From Fulvivirga ligni (GTDB lineage Bacteria; Bacteroidota; Bacteroidia; Cytophagales; Cyclobacteriaceae): a stretch of DNA of 64,000 nucleotides. Numbering within the stretch: the stretch's first letter is position 1; the number at the start of each line of letters is the position of its first letter. The DNA is taken from NCBI RefSeq assembly GCF_021389935.1, contig NZ_CP089979.1, positions 346,001-410,000 on the forward strand, written 5' to 3'. The notes below the pieces were generated by a model. The model had not been told where the DNA came from, did not search any database, and worked only from the letters and a program-made list of their open reading frames with translations. Of the stretch, positions 55,602-64,000 are shown one piece after another. Both the position numbers and the translations under genes were made by a program.

Positions 55602-58600
55602 ATGTTGAAGTATATTCATGCGTTAAGCATAGTTTTTTTTGGCTTTTACAGCTTTTGCTTTGCACAATCATCGGTTTTAGAGAAAGGAGATTGGTATAAA
55701 TTTCAAATTGATCAACACGGAGTTTATAAAATCACCTATAATCAGCTAAAAGATATTGGCATTAACCCGGATGCCATTGATCCTAAAAAAATAGCAATCT
55801 ATGGCAATGGCGCAGGCATGCTCCCTCAGAAAAACAGTACGGAGCGACCAATTGATTTAGTTGAGAATCGCATCCTGGTAAAGGGAGAGAATGATGGAAA
55901 GTTCAATTCTGATGACTATATCATATTCTATGCAGAGGGTCCCGATGCCTTTTCCTATTCATCCGAAGGGCTGAGCTATACACGGAATATTTACTCTTCT
56001 CATAATTACTATTACCTCACCATTAAATCTGAGAATGGTAAAAGACTAATTCCAGCTGAAAATGAAGGTAATAACTTCAGTAAAATCACAGAGTTTGATG
56101 ATTTCATTTATTATAAAGAGGAAAAAACAAACTTACTATCCTCTGGTCGAGATTGGTACAAACAAATTCGATCTGAGACCTTTAACTATAATATTCCAGG
56201 GCTTAAAACTACGACACCTGCCTATCTGACCTCTGCGGTGATGGTTCAATCTTTTGCAGAAAGCAGCTTTACTATTTCTGCTAATGGAGCCGAAATTGGA
56301 AAACAGACAGTGCCACCCGTTCCAAATTTTCTTACTCCAAGTACAGGAAATCCTAATAGGTATTCCGTTAAGGGAAATGAAGACTACTCTACTTATACAA
56401 TTGATGCTTCCCATATCAATGGAAGCAGTTTAAATATTAAATACCAATACAACGAAAACAGCTCAGGGCGAGCTCACGGCTACCTCAAAGAATTTTATAT
56501 TCAATTTAAAAGGGCCTTGGTATTAAATGAAAAGCCAGTGCTGTTTAGATCTATAAGCAGCATTGAGAATGAAAGCAACACTTTTGAAGTCAGCGGGTGC
56601 TCAGAACAGACATTAATATTGAATGTCTCATCACCGTACAGTGCCAGCAATCAGAAATACTCACTGAACAACGGCAAAGCTATTTTTGGAAGCACTAACA
56701 ACATGTTTGAAGAATACGTGGTATTCAACCCTGCCAACCTGGATGCTCCAAACTTTGTTAGTAAAGTGGAAAATCAAAATTTACATGCTCTCAATACCCC
56801 CGATTTTTTAATCATAACTCACTCCGATTTCAAGAGCCAGGCCATGAGACTGGCGGCTCACAGAAGCTCCCAGGATAAATTATCTACCACGGTTGTTGAG
56901 CTGGAAAAAATCTATAATGAGTTTAGCAGTGGAAAACAAGACGTCTCCGCTATAAGAGATTTCATAAAGCATCTATATGACAAAAATCAAGGCTTAAAAT
57001 ATGTCCTTCTTCTAGGCAAGGGCACTTATGATTACAAGGACACCAATGATAGAAACGTGAATTTTGTTCCAGTCTACGAGTCAAGGAATTCGCTTTATCC
57101 CCTACAGACCTATTGTTCCGATGACTTTTATGGTTTTCTGGAAGATGATGAAGGCGAGTGGGCAGAAGTAGCTGGAGGCAATCACACTATGGAGGTTGGA
57201 ATAGGACGAATCCCAGCAACAACACCTGAAGAAGCCAAACATGTTATTGATAAAATCATCAGTTATTCATCTGATAAAACTCTCGGTAGCTGGAGAAATA
57301 AGGTTGCCTTTGTAGCTGATGATGGAGACAACAATCTCCATGTTCGTCAGAGTAATGACCTGGCCACTTTTATGGACACTACATACAGTAAATTCAACTA
57401 TGTAAAAGTTTTTCTCGATTCATACCAGCAGAATTCTTCGCAAACCGAACGAAATTCTCCAGATATGATTAAAGCAATAGATGAAACAGTGAAGAGCGGA
57501 GTACTTATAATGAATTATACCGGCCATGGTGGAACTAACTCATGGGCCCAGGAAAACATCTTGTATAACCCGCAAATTGAAAATTGGACCAATAAAAACA
57601 GATTACCTCTTTTTGTAACCGCCACATGTGAATTTGGTCGTCATGACGATCTGAGTGCCATTAAATCCGGCGGAGAAACAATTCTACTTACAGAAGGAAG
57701 AGGAGGCATTGCAAGTATTAGCACGTGCCGACCAGTATATGCATCGTCTAACTTTGAGCTTAATAAGGCCTTCTATAATGCGGTTTTCGAAAAGCAAGAG
57801 GGTAAATATCCGCGGTTAGGAGATATCATTCGGATAACAAAAAACGAAAGTGCAGATGAGGCTGTGGATGCCAATAAGATCGGTAACCGAAACTTCGTGC
57901 TCTTGGGAGATCCCTCACTAAAATTGAACTACCCACAAAAAGACATCATCATCACCTCCATAAATGGTACTGATGTACTAGACACATTGAATGCACTCGA
58001 AAAGGTAAACATTAGCGGATCAGTGTTAGACGAAACGGGCCAGGAAGACCCAGAATTTTCAGGAAATGTCTTCATCAATGTTCTTGATAAAGAAGCTACT
58101 CTAACGACCCTGGGCAATGAAAGTAGCCCTTTTAATTACAAGTCTAGGGAAAATGCCATTTTCCAGGGTCAGTCAACAGCTTCCGAAGGAAGGTTCAGAG
58201 CCGAGTTCATCGTTCCCAAAAGCATTTCTTACCAATTAGAGACCGGGAAAATCAGTCTATATGCAGTTAGTGACAGCTACGAAAAAGATGCAGGAGGTGG
58301 AGATCTAGATATTATAGTAGGAGGATCAGCTGATGTAATTACTACGGATACGGAAGGGCCAGAAATAGAACTTTATTTTGGAGATAGCACCTACACGTCA
58401 GACCTCGCAGTTAACACCAATACATTACTACTAGTGAAACTAAGTGATGAAAGTGGAATTAATGTTTCAGGCTACAATGCAGAGAATAGTATAACCGCCA
58501 CTTTAGATGGTGGAAATGCCATCATTTTGAATAAATATTACATGGCTTCTCCAAACACTTACCAAACTGGGTGGTTATCATACCCTATGATCAACCTAAC

Positions 58601-59006
58601 CCCGGGTAAACACACCCTTACTCTTAAGGCATGGGATACCCATAATAACAGCAATCAGAAAACTATCGATTTTACGGTAAATGAAGAAGGCACCCTGATA
58701 CTGAAAGCTCTGAAAAATTCTCCAAATCCTTTCCAGACTTTCACCACCTTTTCCTTCGAGCATAATCGCGTTGGTGAAGATTTAGAGGTAGAACTTGAAA
58801 TTTTAAACAGACAAGGCCAGGGCATAATAAAACAATTCTTCAATATCTCAGACGCTCCAGGTAACGTAACACTCTACCAATGGGACGGAAATAACACATT
58901 TGGAGAAAAAATTCTGGAAGGATTATACATCTATAAGCTCACTGTTCGTTCACTGTTAGATGGGGCCAAAAATCATACATACCAAAAACTTATTCTCATT
59001 AATTAA
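55602..59006 (+). CDS. porU: Type IX secretion system sortase PorU
   Basis: A 1134-residue C25-family cysteine peptidase that removes the C-terminal sorting domain from type IX cargo and attaches the product to the surface. A signal peptide ends CFAQ. The N-terminal domain starts GDWYKFQIDQHGVYKITYNQL. The catalytic domain has His642 in MNYTGHGGTNSW and Cys676 in FVTATCEFGRHDD, separated as in gingipains. Ig-like and C-terminal domain segments follow, ending with a FlgD-like WDGNNTFGEKILEGLYIYKL. porV follows 25 bases downstream. The cargo proteins of this window depend on this enzyme. Confidence 0.96.
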   Translation: MLKYIHALSIVFFGFYSFCFAQSSVLEKGDWYKFQIDQHGVYKITYNQLKDIGINPDAIDPKKIAIYGNGAGMLPQKNSTERPIDLVENRILVKGENDGKFNSDDYIIFYAEGPDAFSYSSEGLSYTRNIYSSHNYYYLTIKSENGKRLIPAENEGNNFSKITEFDDFIYYKEEKTNLLSSGRDWYKQIRSETFNYNIPGLKTTTPAYLTSAVMVQSFAESSFTISANGAEIGKQTVPPVPNFLTPSTGNPNRYSVKGNEDYSTYTIDASHINGSSLNIKYQYNENSSGRAHGYLKEFYIQFKRALVLNEKPVLFRSISSIENESNTFEVSGCSEQTLILNVSSPYSASNQKYSLNNGKAIFGSTNNMFEEYVVFNPANLDAPNFVSKVENQNLHALNTPDFLIITHSDFKSQAMRLAAHRSSQDKLSTTVVELEKIYNEFSSGKQDVSAIRDFIKHLYDKNQGLKYVLLLGKGTYDYKDTNDRNVNFVPVYESRNSLYPLQTYCSDDFYGFLEDDEGEWAEVAGGNHTMEVGIGRIPATTPEEAKHVIDKIISYSSDKTLGSWRNKVAFVADDGDNNLHVRQSNDLATFMDTTYSKFNYVKVFLDSYQQNSSQTERNSPDMIKAIDETVKSGVLIMNYTGHGGTNSWAQENILYNPQIENWTNKNRLPLFVTATCEFGRHDDLSAIKSGGETILLTEGRGGIASISTCRPVYASSNFELNKAFYNAVFEKQEGKYPRLGDIIRITKNESADEAVDANKIGNRNFVLLGDPSLKLNYPQKDIIITSINGTDVLDTLNALEKVNISGSVLDETGQEDPEFSGNVFINVLDKEATLTTLGNESSPFNYKSRENAIFQGQSTASEGRFRAEFIVPKSISYQLETGKISLYAVSDSYEKDAGGGDLDIIVGGSADVITTDTEGPEIELYFGDSTYTSDLAVNTNTLLLVKLSDESGINVSGYNAENSITATLDGGNAIILNKYYMASPNTYQTGWLSYPMINLTPGKHTLTLKAWDTHNNSNQKTIDFTVNEEGTLILKALKNSPNPFQTFTTFSFEHNRVGEDLEVELEILNRQGQGIIKQFFNISDAPGNVTLYQWDGNNTFGEKILEGLYIYKLTVRSLLDGAKNHTYQKLILIN

Positions 59007-59007
59007 C

Positions 59008-59015
59008 TATATTTG
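59008..59015 (+). promoter_or_regulatory. -7 promoter box for porV
   Basis: TATATTTG, a TAnnTTTG match in the 25-base gap between porU and porV, 16 bases before the porV ATG. It may give porV extra expression independent of porU. Confidence 0.45.
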
Positions 59016-59031
59016 TTAATATCGTCATATT

Positions 59032-60213
59032 ATGAAGTATACATCAACGCAAGTCTTAAAGTCATCAGTATTAGCTGCGCTTTGCTGCATGATTTTTAGC
59101 ATAACTAAGGCCCAAGGCCCTGTTACTAACCCTGGGACCCTAACCGGATCTGATACTACTAGAAAAGTTATAAATACTGCTGTTCCGTTCATGACTATCA
59201 CCCCAGACGCTCGTGCTGGTGGTATGGGAGATGTTGGAGCTGCAACTTCAGCAGATGCCAATTCAGCTTATTGGAACCCTGCAAAATTAGTGTTCATTGA
59301 GAATGACATTGGTTTTGCTTTATCCTACACTCCATGGTTAGGTAAAATCATTAATGATATGTCTATATCCTACTTATCGGGATATTATAAGTTTGCTGAT
59401 GATCAAGCCGTGGGCCTATCCTTAAAATATTTTAATCTGGGACAAATTTACTTCACAGATGATAGTGGTACTGACGTTGGAGACTTCAAACCTAAAGAGT
59501 TTGCTGTCGATGCAACATATTCAAGATTGCTGACTCAAAATTTAAGTATCGGGGTGGTTGGTAAGTTCATTCACTCTAATCTAACTGGTAGTTATACCAC
59601 AGGTAGTGCAGATGCACAGCCAGGAACTAGTGTTGCCGCAGATATTGCTGTTTATTACAATAAAGATCTTATCTCAAGTGGAAGCAATAATAGCCTTTCA
59701 TTAGCCGCGGTAATATCAAATATCGGGTCAAAAATCACTTATTCAGACGAAGATAATAAGGACTTCATCCCTACCAACTTAAGGTTAGGAGGAGCATTCA
59801 CTACGAATCTGGATCCATATAACACGCTTACCTTTGGTCTTGACTTTAATAAGCTTCTTGTTCCAAGTCCTCAGCCAGATGGTAGTGACAGAGATAAAAC
59901 ATTATTAAGTGGAATTTTTGGTTCATTCGGTGATGCTCCTGGTGGCTTCAGCGAAGAGATACAGGAGGTGACACTATCTGCTGGAGCCGAATATTGGTAT
60001 AACAAAACATTCGCAGCCAGAGCAGGATATTTCTACGAAGCCAAAGAAAAAGGAAATAGAAAATATTTAACTATTGGATTAGGTTTTAGATATCAGGTAT
60101 TCGGAATTGATTTTGCTTACCTGGTACCTCAACAACAAGAACATCCATTAGCTGAAACATTAAGATTCACGCTATTATTTAACTTTGATCAAGCAGACGC
60201 GGATAGAGGCTAA
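59032..60213 (+). CDS. porV: Type IX secretion system outer-membrane protein PorV
   Basis: A 393-residue 14-strand outer-membrane barrel of the FadL type that carries cargo from the translocon to PorU. The signal peptide ends TKAQ. The plug region has the family hallmark VPFMTITPDARAGGMGDVGAATSADANSAYWNPAKL. Strand repeats continue to the C-terminus (ETLRFTLLFNFDQ). Located 25 bases after porU, its partner in the attachment complex. Confidence 0.96.
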   Translation: MKYTSTQVLKSSVLAALCCMIFSITKAQGPVTNPGTLTGSDTTRKVINTAVPFMTITPDARAGGMGDVGAATSADANSAYWNPAKLVFIENDIGFALSYTPWLGKIINDMSISYLSGYYKFADDQAVGLSLKYFNLGQIYFTDDSGTDVGDFKPKEFAVDATYSRLLTQNLSIGVVGKFIHSNLTGSYTTGSADAQPGTSVAADIAVYYNKDLISSGSNNSLSLAAVISNIGSKITYSDEDNKDFIPTNLRLGGAFTTNLDPYNTLTFGLDFNKLLVPSPQPDGSDRDKTLLSGIFGSFGDAPGGFSEEIQEVTLSAGAEYWYNKTFAARAGYFYEAKEKGNRKYLTIGLGFRYQVFGIDFAYLVPQQQEHPLAETLRFTLLFNFDQADADRG

Positions 60214-60224
60214 AAGATATTAAT

Positions 60225-61487
60225 TTGTTAAACAGACATCAAGCTCCTTTATTGCAGAAACTATCTGCAGTAAAGGTTAAAGAAGTAGAGTCCATTGTTT
60301 TTAACAATGGACTTCATATTTATAGCATAAATTCATCAACCCAACCTGTTGTTAAACTTGAAGTTTTATTTCCAACAGGTGGTAATTATTACGAGATAAA
60401 GCCTGGAACTTCCATGCTCTGTCTCTATTTTTTAAAAGAAGGAACACTTAGCTATAACAGTAGAGAAATAGCTAATGCCCTTGCCTATTATGGAGCACAA
60501 CTACAGGTCAATCCATCCTTCGACGCTCCTTCTATTGGCCTTCTTTGTTTATCCAAGCATATACATCAACTCTTACCTTATCTTAAGGAGATATTGATGT
60601 CACCGGTTTTTCCTGAGAATGAATTTGATTCGTTAAAACGCCTTCACATTCAAAATCTGAAGACACAACAGAAGAAAAACAATGTTCAGGCCAGTAAGCA
60701 CTTTAGAAATTCGCTTTATGGTAATGATAACCCATACGGTAAGCTCATTACTATTGAGGATCTAGAGAATGTCACCATACAGGATATTAAAGAATTCTAT
60801 CAGCTCAATCTTCAGAATTTTGAGCTTCTAATGTCAGGTGATGTGGCGGGACTCCTGCCAGTTTTGGAATCAACATTCAAGGATTATCAAAATAGCATAG
60901 CTGATTTCAAACCCTTTAAGGACTTTAAAATTCAATCTACCAAAACGTATAGCAACGCAATTGACAGTTCAGTTCAGACATCTATACGTGTTGGTAAAAG
61001 ATTCATTCCAAAAACAAACCCAGATTATCATAAGGTATATATAGCTAACCATATTCTGGGCGGCTATTTCGGTTCACGATTAATGAAGAACATTAGAGAG
61101 GACAAAGGTTATACTTATGGTATCTATTCCAGCTTGGTCAACTTGCAGTATGATAGCTATCTAATCATAGCCTCCGATGTTATCAAAGAATCAGTAGAAG
61201 ACTCCTTATATCAAATCAACAAAGAGATACTGGACCTGAAAAATAATCTAATCACATTAGATGAGCTAGATACGGTTAAGCAACATCTAATCGGCTCATT
61301 TCAATCTGGTATTACTACTCCATTTTCATTAATTAGTAAATTTAAGAACATTCATATGTATGGTCTAGATTATGACTTCTATGAGAACCATATATCAACC
61401 ATTCAGAGTATTACTCTAGAAGATCTAAAAGAAACCTACAATCAATATTTTGATGAAAGTGATATGACCACCGTCTCGGTTGGCTAA
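60225..61487 (+). CDS. M16 peptidase homologue lacking the zinc motif
   Basis: A 420-residue protein with the two-domain M16 fold. At the place of HxxEH it has CLYFLKEG (about 66-73), with no His pair, so it should not hydrolyse peptides by itself. It keeps the Arg/Tyr segment NIREDKGYTYGIYSS (about 290-300) typical of the non-catalytic partner in paired M16 enzymes. No signal peptide is visible. The start is TTG at 60225, 11 bases after porV. It may pair with a catalytic M16 elsewhere (for example the one at 14691), unproven. Confidence 0.88.
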   Translation: MLNRHQAPLLQKLSAVKVKEVESIVFNNGLHIYSINSSTQPVVKLEVLFPTGGNYYEIKPGTSMLCLYFLKEGTLSYNSREIANALAYYGAQLQVNPSFDAPSIGLLCLSKHIHQLLPYLKEILMSPVFPENEFDSLKRLHIQNLKTQQKKNNVQASKHFRNSLYGNDNPYGKLITIEDLENVTIQDIKEFYQLNLQNFELLMSGDVAGLLPVLESTFKDYQNSIADFKPFKDFKIQSTKTYSNAIDSSVQTSIRVGKRFIPKTNPDYHKVYIANHILGGYFGSRLMKNIREDKGYTYGIYSSLVNLQYDSYLIIASDVIKESVEDSLYQINKEILDLKNNLITLDELDTVKQHLIGSFQSGITTPFSLISKFKNIHMYGLDYDFYENHISTIQSITLEDLKETYNQYFDESDMTTVSVG

Positions 61488-61711
61488 AACTTAAAGATAA
61501 TACATCTAACTAGGTCAGAACGTAAAATCTATATACTACCTTGGGCCACAGTCTGACCCCAATATATTTACTATATAACGTTATGCCCGTAAAGCTTATG
61601 GGCACTCTTTGACGATCCTATAAATTAAATCTTAGGGTAGATATTATCCTATAGTTATCTTTTAAGAAAGGAACAGATATGAATGCACTATAATATCTGA
61701 AGAGTATAAAC
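61488..61711. other. Hairpin-rich intergenic spacer
   Basis: About 220 bases between the M16 homologue and the rRNA terminator hold no open frame. Three compact hairpins can be drawn: 61584-61604 (nine pairs incl. one G-U, triloop), 61633-61651 (seven pairs incl. one G-U) and 61674-61699 (seven pairs). A longer-spaced inverted repeat GGTCAGA/TCTGACC is at 61513 and 61552. None is followed by a strong T-run, so they do not look like ordinary terminators. Confidence 0.45.
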
Positions 61712-61748
61712 AAAAAAACCCTTACTAAAGCTAGTAAGGGTTTTGATA
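61711..61748 (-). terminator. rRNA operon terminator
   Basis: On the minus strand a 13-bp stem (AAAACCCTTACTA and its complement, loop GCTT) followed by seven T's lies just after the 5S gene. This is a strong intrinsic terminator. The plus strand can also use it, weakly, to end the porUV-M16 transcript. Confidence 0.92.
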
Positions 61749-61752
61749 AAAA

Positions 61753-61863
61753 CTGGCAACGACCTACTCTCCCACATGTTATTGCAGTACCATTGGCGCT
61801 GTAGGGCTTAACTTCTCTGTTCGGAATGGAAAGAGGTGGACACCTACGCTAGAGTCACCATAA
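61753..61863 (-). rRNA. rrf: 5S ribosomal RNA
   Basis: About 111 bases reading 5'-TTATGGTGACTCTAGCG...GGTCGTTGCCAG on the minus strand. The terminal helix (TGGTGAC paired with GTTGCCA), the conserved CCATTCCGAACAGAGAAGTTAAG loop and the GCGCCAATGGTACTGC arm identify 5S rRNA. Ends are approximate to within a few bases. It is the last gene of the rRNA operon, which is read leftward from beyond the right edge. Confidence 0.95.
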
Positions 61864-61929
61864 AATCTTAAATATTTTTGACAGTATTATGAAAGAATTA
61901 AGAACTCGAACTTGTTCGGTAAGGCCAAT

Positions 61930-64000
<2,071 letters not shown>

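Noticed and set aside
61512..61559. Inverted repeat GGTCAGA/TCTGACC considered as an insertion-sequence end
   Set aside because: No transposase, no target duplication and only 46 bases between outer ends; insufficient for a mobile element call.

Overview
The window is a chromosomal segment of a Bacteroidota bacterium, most likely a member of the Cytophagales (Fulvivirga-like or a relative; the genus is a guess). Evidence seen: type IX secretion genes porU and porV; several secreted proteins with the C-terminal sorting domain that this system recognises; promoter boxes of the Bacteroidota form TAnnTTTG; the rpmB-rpmG-DUF4295-ftsY cluster; the paired DUF6452/DUF6048 genes; bacillithiol genes; and moderately AT-rich, densely packed DNA. 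Almost everything is core chromosome. I see no phage, insertion sequence, integron, CRISPR array or tRNA gene.

Layout. 1-2740: the 5' part of a secreted M4 metalloprotease running off the left edge. 2966-9367: gcvP, an M28 peptidase, lipA and a small outer-membrane-like protein. 9446-14609: OsmC-like protein, bacilliredoxin ytxJ, a highly basic repeat protein with five exact-length 43-residue tandem units, and a fused E1 alpha/beta 2-oxoacid dehydrogenase. 14691-23823: M16 peptidase, ispF, mnmD, gltB, gltD and a GreA/B-like protein. 23867-29231: a beta-helix/ricin-lectin secreted protein, 5-formyl-THF cyclo-ligase, bshC and rimO. 29385-32242: DUF6452 lipoprotein, DUF6048 protein, ftsY and the ribosomal L28/L33/DUF4295 cluster. 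32499-35679: rocD, a cytosolic binding-protein-fold gene and hemB. 35680-40952: a minus-strand run of S41 protease, hmgA, a membrane protein, rmuC, a GroES-like protein and a small unknown. 41213-44893: hemerythrin-like protein, ruvX, def, a glutamine/methionine transaminase and an omega-amidase. 44890-54117: unknown 121-residue protein, FG-GAP secreted protein, murF, yicC, a large pseudo-peptidase/beta-propeller/outer-membrane-barrel protein and an FAD oxidoreductase. 54194-61487: MBL-fold hydrolase, pssA, porU, porV and an M16 homologue without its zinc motif. 61753-64000: 5S rRNA and the 3' two-thirds of 23S rRNA, on the minus strand.

How the genes work together. PorU is the sortase and PorV the outer-membrane shuttle of type IX secretion; the ricin-lectin and FG-GAP proteins here, and probably the M4 protease, are likely cargo. 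BshC completes bacillithiol synthesis and YtxJ is its partner redoxin. GltB/GltD, RocD, the transaminase/omega-amidase pair, GcvP and LipA (lipoate for the glycine cleavage and E1/E2/E3 complexes) form a nitrogen and one-carbon theme. MnmD, RimO, YicC, L28, L33 and Def serve translation.

No clearly new multi-gene system stands out. The strongest leads are single unusual genes: the basic repeat protein (10188-12575), the 1087-residue fusion with a lost zinc motif (49777-53040), the zinc-less M16 gene beside porUV, the signal-less binding-protein-fold gene behind rocD, and a hairpin-rich spacer before the rRNA genes. Other recurring features are many TTG starts and convergent genes whose stop codons touch or overlap. 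No search could be run, so family names rest on motif recognition.
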